Source: Competibacter_A sp002352125
GTDB lineage: Bacteria > Pseudomonadota > Gammaproteobacteria > Competibacterales > Competibacteraceae
Reading direction: 5' to 3'
Assembly: GCA_035441325.1 (NCBI GenBank)
Contig: DAOROA010000008.1
Coordinates: 1 to 64,000 of the forward strand
DNA: 64,000 nt
The position numbers were made by a program, and so were the translations under genes. Positions 52,568-61,367 of the stretch are shown piece by piece (the stretch's first letter is position 1; every line of letters starts with the position of its first letter). A model generated the notes under the pieces. That model did not search any database. It worked only from the letters and a program-made list of their open reading frames with translations, and was not told the DNA's origin.

Positions 52568-53345
52568 CGCGGAGAAGCCGCCGCATCCAAGGGATAATCG
52601 GGATACGCGCGCCGGAATTCCGCCATGCTGGCGTCGGCTTCCGCCGTGCGGCCTTGGCGGCGGAGTTCGGCGATTTCCGCCAGCCATTCCACCGGTTGGC
52701 GACGGGATAGCCGGTCCCGGACCACCGCCGGTTTTTTTTCTTCCGCTGGCGCCGGCGCCATTTCGGACATCTCTCCTTTTTCCCGCGCTACCGGCACCAT
52801 CGAACGCTGCTTGGATACCGAGGGCCTGGCGGGAGCCGATTGCAGCGTGGCGGATGCAGCGGGAGCCGGTCGCGATACCTGCGGCAATGCCCCGCCTGCC
52901 GATGCGGGCGGGGGGGATATGGCTGGCGACGCGGGGGGCGGGGGCGCGGCGGCTGGCGGCTCGGCGCGCGGAAGCTCGCGCTCGGCCGACAGCGATCCAG
53001 TGCGTCCGGTTGCAACGGCGTCCGCCTCGGTGGCGGGCGTTGCCAAGGATCGAGGCGCTTCCATCTTCGGCGACACGCCCAAGCCGCCAGTCTCTTGGAT
53101 CGTTCGCACGACGCCCACCGCCAGAACCACCGTCGCCGCCAGCGCCAGCGGTACGGTCCACCGGCTCNNNNNNNNNNNNNNNNNNNNNNNNNNNNNNNNN
53201 NNNNNNNNNNNNNNNNNNNNNNNACTGCCGCTTCCGCTGCTGCCAGGATGCGCCGGTCCAACCAAACCGGCGGCTCGACCGCGCGGGTTTCCCGGTACAG
53301 GACGGACAGCCGTTCGTCGTGGAGCTCGTCGTATCGGTCGGTCAT
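52564..53345 (-). CDS. Putative anti-sigma factor, membrane protein (interrupted by an assembly gap)
   Basis: It starts MTDRYDELHDERLSVLYRET and reads to about residue 40, is interrupted by 56 N (53168-53223), and resumes as SRWTVPLALAATVVLAVGVV, one membrane helix, followed by a Pro/Ala-rich periplasmic region and a helical C-terminus (VEWLAEIAELRRQGRTAEADASM). The layout (short cytoplasmic N-terminus, one helix, periplasmic tail) and its 4-base overlaps with the sigma gene upstream and the DnaJ-related gene downstream suggest an anti-sigma factor. The two parts are in different frames as drawn; a gap of 57 rather than 56 bases would join them. Confidence 0.75.
53168..53223. other. Assembly gap (56 N)
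   Basis: A run of 56 unknown bases inside the putative anti-sigma gene. Frame analysis of the flanks says the true missing length is a multiple of three, so 56 is only an estimate. Confidence 0.99.
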
Positions 53346-53908
53346 GACGCGCCTCCCAAACCTTGCCGCAACCGGGCCAGGGCATAACGCAGGCGGCTTT
53401 TGACGGTCTCCCGGCCAGTTCCGGTGGCTTGGGCGATTTCCTCCAACGACAATCCTGCTTCCTCCTTGAGCAACATCGCCTCGCGCTGGGCTTCAGGCAG
53501 TTCCGCCAGCAGCTCCAGCAAGCGTTCGGACTGGCGGCGGCGGTCTTCCTCGACCTCGGGTTGACCGTCTTCCGGAGCGGGTATTTCGGCCCACTCCGGA
53601 CAGTCGTCGGCATAAGACAAAGGCAAACCCCGCGCGCTGGCCCGATAGTGATCCACCAGCCGATTGTGGGCGATCCGGTAGAGCCATGTGGCAAACCGGG
53701 CTTGCACGGCGTAACCGGACCGGGCGGCGATCAGCTTGAGCCAAACGTCCTGAAACAGCTCCTCCGCTACCGTTGGCTGGCCGCATTGACGCAGCAGATA
53801 GCGATACAGCGATCCCTTGTGGCGGGCATACAGCCGGCCGAAGGCGCCGGCGTCGCCGTTCCGGTAACGCAGCATGAGGGTTTCGTCGGCATCGTCGTCG
53901 GTCTGCAT
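53342..53908 (-). CDS. RNA polymerase ECF-type sigma factor
   Basis: A 188-residue sigma-70 family protein: region 2 (LMLRYRNGDAGAFGRLYARHKGSLYRYLLRQ, then FATWLYRIAHNRLVDHYR) and region 4 (LLAELPEAQREAMLLKEEAGLSLEEIAQATGTGRETVKSRLRYALARLR). Region 1.1 and region 3 are absent, as in ECF factors. A 30-residue acidic linker (PEDGQPEVEEDRR) joins the two. It overlaps the putative anti-sigma gene by 4 bases. It probably activates its own operon and envelope-stress genes, but the signal is unknown. Confidence 0.95.
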   Translation of the reverse strand: MQTDDDADETLMLRYRNGDAGAFGRLYARHKGSLYRYLLRQCGQPTVAEELFQDVWLKLIAARSGYAVQARFATWLYRIAHNRLVDHYRASARGLPLSYADDCPEWAEIPAPEDGQPEVEEDRRRQSERLLELLAELPEAQREAMLLKEEAGLSLEEIAQATGTGRETVKSRLRYALARLRQGLGGAS

Positions 53909-54001
53909 GGGAAGGGCACTTTACCCGCCTGCCCGGCGACGGGGAAGCCCCGCCTGCAAACCCTCATCTCTCCCCTATTCCAAAGCGAGAAGGATGCCGA
54001 T

Positions 54002-55789
54002 CTAGCGGATCGCTTGACCCTGCTCGCCGGTCTTGCCCGGATCGAGCGATCGCGCCAGACCGACCAGAGTCAAAAATTCGCCCCGATAACCAAACGGGTC
54101 GTCGCCGCGCGCCCCTCTGGCCAGCGCCAGCACCTCGTCGTAGCCGAACGAAGCGGTATACCGGCCGCCGCGCAGCAACTGCCCGAAGCCGGCCACCGCC
54201 GCCGCGAAGCGGAAGCGTTCGCTGGTCTCCTTCCAGTCTTTGACGACTTGATCGCGACGGATCGGCCACTCTTGCAACTGGCTCACATCACCGTTCGGTT
54301 GCTTGTAGCGCAGCCGCAAGAACGCGATCTCGTCCCCGCGCGCCGCGCTGTCCGCAGTGGCCGGCTGACCGTAGCGCAACGGCTCGGTCAGACTGCCGCC
54401 GCTGCCTTTCAAGGCGATTTCGTACAGCGCGGTGACGGTGTGGCCGGCGCCGATGTCGCCCGCATCGACCGCGTCGTTGTTGAAATCCTCGCGCCGCAGA
54501 ACCCGGTTTTCGTAGCCGATCAGCCGGTATTCCTCGACCAGTGCCGGATTGAATTCGATCTGGATTTTCACGTCCTTGGCGATGGTCAACAGGGTGGCGC
54601 TCATCTGCTCCACCAGCACCTTGTTCGCTTCCTGCAAGGTGTCGATGTAGGCGTAGTTACCGTTGCCGGCGTCGGCCAACTGCTCCATCAACCGGTCGTT
54701 GTAGTTGCCGGTACCGAAACCGAGCGTGGTCAAAGCGATGCCGCTTTTGCGCTGGCTCTCGACCAAGTTTTTCAGCGCCTCGAAGTTGACGGTGCCGACG
54801 TTAAAATCGCCGTCGGTCGCCACGATCACCCGGTTGACGCCATCTTTGACGAAACCTTCGCGGGCGAGGTTGTAAGCCAGTTGGATACCGGCGCCGCCAT
54901 TGGTGGAACCGCCTGCGCTCAGCCGAGCCAGCGCCGCTTCGATTTTGGCCTGCTGCCCGCCAGAGGTCGGTTCCAGCACTACGCCCGCCGCGCCAGCGTA
55001 AACCGCGATGGCGACCTTGTCTTCGGGCCGTAGCTGCCGGGCCAGCAGTTTCAGCGCAGGCTTGAGCAAATCCAGTTTGTCGGGCGCTTCCATCGAACCG
55101 GATACGTCGATCAGAAACACCAGATTGGCCGGTGGCAGCTTGGTCTTCGGCAACTCGTAACCTTTGATGCCGATGGCCATCAGCAGCGTTTTCGGGTTCC
55201 AAGGGGCCGGAGCGAGTTCGGTGCTGACCCGAAACGGTGGTTGACGGCCGTCCGGCAGCGGGTAGTCGTAGTCGAAGTAGTTGATCAGCTCTTCGACTCG
55301 CACGGCGTCGCGCGGCGGTAACCGGCCGCTGTTGAGGAACCGCCGAACGTTGGCGTAGGAGCCGGTATCGACATCGATGCTGAAGGTGGAAACCGGCTGT
55401 TCGGCGGTGCGCTTGACCGGGTTTTCTTCGATTTGGGCGTAGTTTTCGCGGTCGGTCGGCTGGCTGGGCGCGCGCAGCGCATCCAGCTCCTGAGAGTGAC
55501 CGGCAAGGCCGGCCGGTGCAGCGGCGCCGGTCGCCAATTTGGCCTCCGGAAGAGGTTGCGCCCACGATCTGGCCGGTTCGGGCAACGGACTGGCCGGCGG
55601 AGGCGGCGCGACGGCCAAGGATGCGACCGGCGCCGGTTTGGCGGCTTCCTCGCGCTGCGGCGCGGCCGTGGTTTGCGCGGCGGGGGTCTGATCCGCCAGC
55701 CGCATTTCCTTTGGTTGCTTCTCGCTGGGCGAACAGCCCACCAGCAGAACGGCGATGACGAACGCACCGAACGATAACGATTTGGGCAT
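54002..55789 (-). CDS. VWA-domain lipoprotein (YfbK-like, DUF3520)
   Basis: A 595-residue lipoprotein with a lipobox signal (FVIAVLLVGCSPSE; Cys19 in the predicted cleavage site), a Pro/Ala-rich linker, a VWFA-associated N-terminal segment (TFSIDVDTGSYANVRRFLN), a VWA domain with MIDAS DVSGS and ATDGDFNVG, and a C-terminal DUF3520 region. This is the YfbK pattern. It lies upstream of the sigma/anti-sigma/DnaJ-related genes on the same strand (gap 93 bases), so it may be a co-regulated envelope sensor or structural partner. GGAG eight bases before the ATG supports the start. Confidence 0.94.
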   Translation of the reverse strand: MPKSLSFGAFVIAVLLVGCSPSEKQPKEMRLADQTPAAQTTAAPQREEAAKPAPVASLAVAPPPPASPLPEPARSWAQPLPEAKLATGAAAPAGLAGHSQELDALRAPSQPTDRENYAQIEENPVKRTAEQPVSTFSIDVDTGSYANVRRFLNSGRLPPRDAVRVEELINYFDYDYPLPDGRQPPFRVSTELAPAPWNPKTLLMAIGIKGYELPKTKLPPANLVFLIDVSGSMEAPDKLDLLKPALKLLARQLRPEDKVAIAVYAGAAGVVLEPTSGGQQAKIEAALARLSAGGSTNGGAGIQLAYNLAREGFVKDGVNRVIVATDGDFNVGTVNFEALKNLVESQRKSGIALTTLGFGTGNYNDRLMEQLADAGNGNYAYIDTLQEANKVLVEQMSATLLTIAKDVKIQIEFNPALVEEYRLIGYENRVLRREDFNNDAVDAGDIGAGHTVTALYEIALKGSGGSLTEPLRYGQPATADSAARGDEIAFLRLRYKQPNGDVSQLQEWPIRRDQVVKDWKETSERFRFAAAVAGFGQLLRGGRYTASFGYDEVLALARGARGDDPFGYRGEFLTLVGLARSLDPGKTGEQGQAIR

Positions 55790-55944
55790 GAGGCGTACTC
55801 CGTAAAATTTGAACTCACCGCTATAAACGCCGCGCCCGTCGAAACGGGGTTAAATCCTTGCCCGATGCTGGCTTGCCGTTTGCGTCGGCCTGGCCCATTA
55901 TCCCGGTTTGATCGACGGAATTCCCGCGCAAGGCATTCACCATC

Positions 55945-57006
55945 ATGGAAACGCCCCAGATTCCTGGTTACCGGATCGAGAAAGTCCTCGGCAAAGGCGC
56001 CATGTCCACCGTTTATCTGGCGGTCCAGGAATCGCTGGAGCGGCGTGTGGCGCTCAAGATTCTAAGCCCCAGGCTGGCCTCCGATCCCACCTTGAACAAA
56101 CGCTTCATCAAGGAAGCCCGCATCATCGGCAAACTCGGCCATCCGCACATCGTCACCATCTTCGATGCGGGCAACTACGAGGACTTGTCCTACATCGCGA
56201 TGGAGTATTTGGACGGCGGCACGCTCAAGGAGCGGATCAAGACCGGCCTGACGCCGGAGCAAGCGGTGACCATTTTGCGCCAGATCGCCCAGGCGCTGGG
56301 CTGCGCGCACCAGCAAAACTGCATCCACCGCGACATCAAACCGGCCAACATTCTGTTCCGCAATCCCGAAACGGCCATACTGTCCGATTTTGGCATCGCC
56401 AAGAACCTGGAAGATAAAACCCAGTTGACCGCCGTCGGCTGGCGGATCGGGACGCCCAATTACATGAGCCCGGAACAGGCATTGGCTAAACCGGTGGACG
56501 CGCGCTGCGACTTGTACAGCCTGGGGGTGGTGTTTTACGAAATGCTGACCGGGACTCGACCATACCAAGGCGCGGATGCGTTCGAGACGGCCATGCTGCA
56601 CATCAAAGGCCCGACGCCGATCCTGCCGGAACCGTTGCGCCGGTTCCAGCCCATCATCGACCGGCTGTTGGCCAAAGATCCCCAGGCGCGCTTTGCCAGC
56701 GCGGAAGAACTGGTGCAAGCCATCCAGAACCTCGACAAGCCGGGTTTCGCCGGAGCTGGCGCATCCCGGCCGGCTCCCTCCCGGCAACCGTCTTCGTCCC
56801 GCCCGCTTCGGCTGTCGCTTTCCCGGCTGCCATTCAGCCGGTGGCTGCACTTTCGGCGCTGGTGGTTGTCCTGGTTGCTGATCGCGTCGCTAACTGGTTT
56901 GGCGGTACTGCTGGCCTATCGGTTCCTGTCCGCCGCTTCGGCCGAACCTCCTCCGGCGGTTCCGGCGCTTTCCGGTTATTCCGCTGCCGCTCAAGCCGCT
57001 CAATAA
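55945..57006 (+). CDS. Membrane-bound serine/threonine protein kinase
   Basis: A 353-residue Hanks-type kinase with all catalytic motifs intact: glycine loop LGKGAMSTVY, Lys38 (VALK), HRDIKPAN (Asp130), DFG (148-150) and GTPNYMSPEQ. After residue 265 there is a Pro/Ser/Arg linker and one membrane helix (LSWLLIASLTGLAVLLAYRFL), leaving a short periplasmic tail. It is divergent from the VWA operon and overlaps the DUF350 gene by 7 bases tail to tail. A target could be the WD40 pseudokinase or Hsp70 neighbours, but that is only context. Confidence 0.96.
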   Translation: METPQIPGYRIEKVLGKGAMSTVYLAVQESLERRVALKILSPRLASDPTLNKRFIKEARIIGKLGHPHIVTIFDAGNYEDLSYIAMEYLDGGTLKERIKTGLTPEQAVTILRQIAQALGCAHQQNCIHRDIKPANILFRNPETAILSDFGIAKNLEDKTQLTAVGWRIGTPNYMSPEQALAKPVDARCDLYSLGVVFYEMLTGTRPYQGADAFETAMLHIKGPTPILPEPLRRFQPIIDRLLAKDPQARFASAEELVQAIQNLDKPGFAGAGASRPAPSRQPSSSRPLRLSLSRLPFSRWLHFRRWWLSWLLIASLTGLAVLLAYRFLSAASAEPPPAVPALSGYSAAAQAAQ

Positions 57007-57404
57007 GTCATGCACGCTGCGTTGAGGATGCCGATCGCCAGCGACAGCGCGCCGAGAAACCCGCCGATGGCGACCTTACCGGCCGGAATATCGCGGGCCA
57101 GATCGGGCAACAACAACCGTGCAGCCAGATAGACCAACAACTGGATGATCAGGGCAGTCAGCCCCCAGACCGCCATATCCAGCAGACCGACGCTGTGGGC
57201 GATGGCGCTCGCCAGCGGCAGGACGAAGCCGAGAATGGCGCCGCTCAGGCTGGCCGCCGCCGCTGCGTTGCCCTCCCGGATCAAGGCGATTTCGCGGTAG
57301 GGCGTGATGAGGATGTACGCGAACAAAAACAACGCGAACAGGCCGATCGCGGCGGCGAAATAGGACAGAAACGCGGGCAGGCCAGCCAGGGATTGGGTCA
57401 GCAT
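57000..57404 (-). CDS. DUF350 family membrane protein (UPF0719/YjfL-like)
   Basis: A 134-residue integral membrane protein with four helices (LPAFLSYFAAAIGLFALFLFAYIL, ASLSGAILGFVLPLASAIAHSV, LTALIIQLLVYLAARLLL, GGFLGALSLAIGILNAACM). The pattern LIREGNAAAAASLSGAILGFVLPLASAI is typical of DUF350, which occurs as two-repeat helical units and is often near stress or glutathionylspermidine genes. ATG 57404 is preferred over an extension to 57515. It lies 195 bases upstream of the SPFH gene on the same strand. Confidence 0.92.
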   Translation of the reverse strand: MLTQSLAGLPAFLSYFAAAIGLFALFLFAYILITPYREIALIREGNAAAAASLSGAILGFVLPLASAIAHSVGLLDMAVWGLTALIIQLLVYLAARLLLPDLARDIPAGKVAIGGFLGALSLAIGILNAACMTY

Positions 57405-57601
57405 GAAAGTTTTCCTTCGGTTCGGACCGGATATCGGCAAAGGATAGCCCAAACCGGTTGCCCCACGAATCAGCCTCTTTCCCTCCAAAGCACCCGAAGA
57501 GGGCGGGTGCGGCATGTCGTCCTCGCCGCTTCAATTCCGCGCAAGTTTCGCTTGCCACTTATTTTTTCGGGCAATGGATAGCCTTATGCGCGTTCCAACC
57601 A

Positions 57602-58615
57602 TCATGGCGCCTTGCCCGTTATCGGCACCGAGGCCGTCGCGCTGGACTCGGGCGCCTTGGCTGCAACCGGCGACAGATTAAGGTTCAAAAAAGGGATGGC
57701 GCCACGCTCGCTCAGCACCGTCAACGGCAACACCCCGTTCCAGCGATCCGTCGCCACCAGTTGCACGATATCCGGATGAGCGGCAACCGCCGCGCCACGC
57801 GCTTGCAAGCTGGCCGCTTGCGCCTCACCGACGATCCGCACCGCTTCCGCTTCACCCTGGGCGCGGATAATCGCCGACCGTTTCTGTCCTTCCGCCTGGA
57901 TCGCCAACGCGTCGGCTTCGCCCTGGGCACGCACCCGTACCTGTTCCGCCTCGAAGCGAATGCGATTGACCGTGTTTTCGGCCGCCACGGCGTCGTTTTT
58001 GGCCTTTACCGCCGCCTCCACGCTCGCCACGAAGGTCGGGCTGTACTCGATCTTGGCGATTTGCAGATCCAACACTTCCAGGCCGAACAGTTCCGCTAGC
58101 CGCGCCGTCACCGACTGACGAATTTCGTTGGCGATGGCTTCGCGCTCCTCGGAAATCTTGATGGTGTTGCGGCGGGCGAACACCCGCATAGCGCGGTCGG
58201 CGATGATCGGCTCCACGTTCTCGCGGATGCTGAAGTTGCCAAAACGCCCCACCTGGTAGAGCAGGCGGAACACCGCCATCGGCGGGATGCGGTAAGTCAT
58301 GCCGATCGAGATTTTCACCCACTGGTTATCCACGGTGTACATGGTCATGTCCTGCACCCGCAGGATGTCGAGCGAGACCTGCAAATGATCTACCTGATCG
58401 ACCAGCGGCAGTTTGAGGTGGATACCTGGCCCATACGGCTCGCGAGTGGTCACCTCGCCGAAACGGCGCACACCGGCCATTTCGGTGGGTTCGACCACGA
58501 ACAGGCTGAGCCAGATCAACAGTCCAGCCAGGATAGCGATGGTGATGACCGGCTTTTTGAGCCAGCTCGACGTTGACAGCCGTAAAGTGGGACGGGGCAA
58601 GACAGGTAGCGGCAT
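57602..58615 (-). CDS. SPFH/prohibitin family membrane protein
   Basis: A 337-residue protein with an N-terminal membrane helix (about residues 22-42), an SPFH domain (VVEPTEMAGVRRFGEV, GPGIHLKLPLVDQVD, MTYRI, RENVEPIIADRAMRVFARR) and a long C-terminal coiled coil rich in Ala, Glu and Gln (VKAKNDAVAAENTVNRIRFEAEQ). This is the prohibitin/HflK-like layout that forms rings on membranes. GAGGAG lies 7 bases before the ATG. It is upstream of the DUF350 gene; SPFH-DUF350 pairs recur in bacteria and may protect membranes. Confidence 0.95.
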   Translation of the reverse strand: MPLPVLPRPTLRLSTSSWLKKPVITIAILAGLLIWLSLFVVEPTEMAGVRRFGEVTTREPYGPGIHLKLPLVDQVDHLQVSLDILRVQDMTMYTVDNQWVKISIGMTYRIPPMAVFRLLYQVGRFGNFSIRENVEPIIADRAMRVFARRNTIKISEEREAIANEIRQSVTARLAELFGLEVLDLQIAKIEYSPTFVASVEAAVKAKNDAVAAENTVNRIRFEAEQVRVRAQGEADALAIQAEGQKRSAIIRAQGEAEAVRIVGEAQAASLQARGAAVAAHPDIVQLVATDRWNGVLPLTVLSERGAIPFLNLNLSPVAAKAPESSATASVPITGKAP

Positions 58616-58710
58616 GGCAAACTCCTCTTAGCGAGGTTTATCTTTTCGGCCAAATCAAAAACTTAAAAACAATGATAGCCCAAATCGAGCTCCCGAGAAT
58701 TCAGCCGCGT

Positions 58711-59328
58711 TCAAGCCACGAAAAACAGGATGGTCAAATAATGACAAACGCTACCGGCCAAAACGAACAAATGCCAAACCCCATGAAAATGACGCACTTT
58801 TTCGTCCAGAAAGTAAAACACCAAACCACCCGTATAAAAACATCCGCCCACCAGTAGCCACCAAAACCCCGCTATCGGCAACGCTGCGAGCAGCGGTTTG
58901 AGCGCCACCAACACCAACCAACCCATCGAGACGTAAACCAGCACCGACCAACTGCGATTTCCTCCTTGGGGCAAGGATTCCACGAAAATCCCCAAAACGG
59001 TCAGGCCCCAGATCACCCCGAATATCGTCCAGCCCCAGCCACCGCGCAGGGTAACCAGCGTAAACGGGGTATACGTACCGGCGATCAGAAAATAAATCGA
59101 GTAATGGTCGAGCTTGCGAAAAAACTGCTTCGCTTTGCCGCGCAAGCTGTGATAAAGGGTGGAAACGGTATAAAGAAAAAACAGCGTCGCCCCGTAGATG
59201 CTGAAGCTGACGATTTTCCAGGGATCGCCCTGCCGCGCGGCGGCGACCACTACGACCACCAAACCGGCTAGCGCCGCCACCGCACCGACCAGGTGACTGA
59301 TACTGTTGAAACGTTCGCCTTTATACAC
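58711..59328 (-). CDS. Hemolysin III family membrane protein (YqfA/HlyIII)
   Basis: A 205-residue PAQR-type membrane protein with seven helices. Motifs: ERFNSISHLVGA at the N-terminus, SALYHS-like STLYHSLRGKAKQFFRKLDHYSIYFLIAGTYTPF, and HFHGVWHLFVLAG near the C-terminus, whose His residues bind zinc in the family. It starts 43 bases before the small uncertain ORF and ends 95 bases from the SPFH gene. The family name reflects an old hemolysin; in bacteria the function is unknown (lipid or membrane related). Confidence 0.95.
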   Translation of the reverse strand: MYKGERFNSISHLVGAVAALAGLVVVVVAAARQGDPWKIVSFSIYGATLFFLYTVSTLYHSLRGKAKQFFRKLDHYSIYFLIAGTYTPFTLVTLRGGWGWTIFGVIWGLTVLGIFVESLPQGGNRSWSVLVYVSMGWLVLVALKPLLAALPIAGFWWLLVGGCFYTGGLVFYFLDEKVRHFHGVWHLFVLAGSVCHYLTILFFVA

Positions 59329-59343
59329 GCGCTGACACGCTCC

Positions 59344-59571
59344 TCACCGGTATTGGACGACAGCGGTTCGCTCCTGTTCGCCGTACCTGCCGCGACATGA
59401 CGCGGAGGGGACAGCAGCCCCGGCGACATTTTTTCTGCGAAAAATCATTAACTTGATTTCTGGAAAATACCCACACCGGTCCGCCGGTATTTTCGCGGCA
59501 GCTTCACTCGCGATAAATTTATCGCTTCGATTCGCCGGAACCTCGCGCGTTTTCGCTTGGTCTTGAGTCAT
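59344..59571 (-). CDS. Doubtful 75-aa ORF
   Basis: ATG at 59571 opens 75 codons (MTQDQAKTREVPANRSDKFI and on) with no signal peptide, no membrane helix, no family, and a weak ribosome site (CGAG). It lies 15 bases upstream of the HlyIII gene on the same strand and could be its leader ORF. Composition is neither clearly coding nor clearly shadow. Confidence 0.3.
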   Translation of the reverse strand: MTQDQAKTREVPANRSDKFIASEAAAKIPADRCGYFPEIKLMIFRRKNVAGAAVPSASCRGRYGEQERTAVVQYR

Positions 59572-59649
59572 GCGCTTGTATTCTCGACGGCGCGGCCATT
59601 GCGAGCGCGCCCCTTGCAGGATACCGTCGATGTTGCTCGTTCAGGCAAC

Positions 59650-59695
59650 ATTTAAATATATTTTGCCAACGTTATTGTAATTGTATCATTAAAGT
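59650..59695 (+). promoter_or_regulatory. AT-rich promoter-like stretch before the phosphodiesterase operon
   Basis: An AT-rich island in a GC-rich genome, with TTGCCA (59663-59668) and TATCAT (59684-59689) spaced 15 bases apart. The spacing is short, so this is only a candidate promoter for the operon that starts at 59766. Confidence 0.4.
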
Positions 59696-59765
59696 ACGGC
59701 TCGATGATTCCGCCTGACCGCGCCCGTCCGCCAACCTATAGCCACCGACTCTTTTGGAGCCTGCC

Positions 59766-61367
59766 GTGACTCGAACCCTATTTATCGGCCTGGATGGTGC
59801 CACCTTCCACATCTTGGACGACTTGACTCGCGACCGGCCCGGTCGAGGCATCGTCATGCCGTTTCTCAAGGAATTTATGGCGCGGGGCTTTCGCGCACCC
59901 CTGCGCTCGACTCCGCACCCGCTCACGCCGCCAGCCTGGACCACGCTGGTCACCGGCCGGAATCCCGGCGAGCATGGCATCTACGATTTCATGCGGGTCG
60001 ACGACCGCCAACACGAGGTATTTTTCACGCTCTACGATCTTCGCGATATCCGCTGCGAGACGATCTGGAGCATCGCCAGTCGCCAGAACAGGCGCGTGGT
60101 TTCGCTCAATTTTCCGATGATGGCCCCGCCGCCCAAACTCGACGGCAGCCTGATACCCGGTTTCACGCCGTGGAAACACTTGCGCCGCAACATGACGCCA
60201 GAAACCCTATACGAACGGCTACAAGCGATTCCCGGCTTCCATCCCAAAGAGTTGGCTTGGGATTTCGAGCGGGAAAACCAAATCGGCGAGGAGATGGATA
60301 GCGACTATCTGGCCGCCTGGATCGGCTACCACCTGCCGCGCGAGGAACTTTGGTTTCAGGTGGCGCGCAAGCTGTTGGTCGAAGATGCGCCCGACCTCAT
60401 GGCGATCATGTTCGACGGCACCGACAAGATTCAGCATCAAGCTTGGGCTTATCTCGATCCCGACCTCCATCCAGCAAACCCCGACAAGATCTATTGCGAA
60501 CTGCGGGATCTCTGCCTGAGCTACTTTCGCCGCCTGGATGGCTATCTCGCCGAGCTCGTCCGTCTGGCTGGCCCGGACGCACAGGTTTTCATGGCCTCGG
60601 ACCACGGTTTCACTGCCTCGAACCGGGTGCTTCGCATCAACCGCTATCTGGCCGAACTGGGATATCTGGTCTATCACGACATCGCCGACACCGATGCCGC
60701 CCGGCGGCGGGCCGCCAGTCCGTTCGCCTTTCTGGATTGGACCAAGACAGTCGCCTACTGCCCTACCCCATCCAGCAATGCCATTCGCATCCGCGTCGCG
60801 CAAGAGCCCGGTCAGCCCGGCATTGCCCCGAACGAGTACGCTACCTTCCGCGCCCGGTTGATCGAACAGTTGTATGCGCTCCGGGACCCCATCACCGGCG
60901 AGCCGGTCATTCGCGACATCTTGACCCGCGAAATTGCTTTCTCCGGTCAAGCCAGCGCCGAAGCGCCCGATTTGACCTTGATTCTCGCCGATTACGGGTT
61001 CGTTTCCATCCGCAACTTGGAGCCTGCGGTCGTCGGCCGGCCCAATCCGGTCGGAACGCATCATCCCGATGGCATCGTTCTGGCCGGTGGCCCCGGCATC
61101 CGGCCCGGCTGGCACGACGAGCCGTTGCCTATCGCCGATATTGCGGCCGACCTGCTCTACAGCCTGGATTTACCGATCCCAACCGATTTCGATGGCCGGA
61201 TCATGGCCGCTTGCTTCACCCCCGAGCAACTGCGCGACCGGCCGGTGCGATCCGGTCCCGCCACGCGCCCGGTCAAGGACGGTGCGGTGCAGGAAGACGC
61301 CATTCCCGCCGAAGATCGCGACAAAATCCTGGCGCAATTGGCCATGCTAGGCTATCTGGAGGAATGA
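59766..61367 (+). CDS. Alkaline phosphatase superfamily protein (type I phosphodiesterase/nucleotide pyrophosphatase)
   Basis: A 533-residue enzyme with the alkaline-phosphatase-superfamily signatures: LFIGLDGATFHILDDL (metal-binding Asp10), HPLTPPAWTTLVTGRNPGEHGIYDF, LMAIMFDGTDKIQHQ and a metal site SDHGF. There is no signal peptide or membrane helix, so it acts in the cytoplasm. GTG at 59766 with GGAG six bases before it is the likely start; TTG at 59754 is possible but its four-residue extension adds nothing. It is followed at once by an alpha/beta hydrolase. Substrate is unknown. Confidence 0.92.
   Translation: MTRTLFIGLDGATFHILDDLTRDRPGRGIVMPFLKEFMARGFRAPLRSTPHPLTPPAWTTLVTGRNPGEHGIYDFMRVDDRQHEVFFTLYDLRDIRCETIWSIASRQNRRVVSLNFPMMAPPPKLDGSLIPGFTPWKHLRRNMTPETLYERLQAIPGFHPKELAWDFERENQIGEEMDSDYLAAWIGYHLPREELWFQVARKLLVEDAPDLMAIMFDGTDKIQHQAWAYLDPDLHPANPDKIYCELRDLCLSYFRRLDGYLAELVRLAGPDAQVFMASDHGFTASNRVLRINRYLAELGYLVYHDIADTDAARRRAASPFAFLDWTKTVAYCPTPSSNAIRIRVAQEPGQPGIAPNEYATFRARLIEQLYALRDPITGEPVIRDILTREIAFSGQASAEAPDLTLILADYGFVSIRNLEPAVVGRPNPVGTHHPDGIVLAGGPGIRPGWHDEPLPIADIAADLLYSLDLPIPTDFDGRIMAACFTPEQLRDRPVRSGPATRPVKDGAVQEDAIPAEDRDKILAQLAMLGYLEE

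Noticed and set aside
53363..55033. 556-codon plus-strand frame opposite the sigma and VWA genes
   Set aside because: Crosses two real genes antisense and has no recognisable domain.
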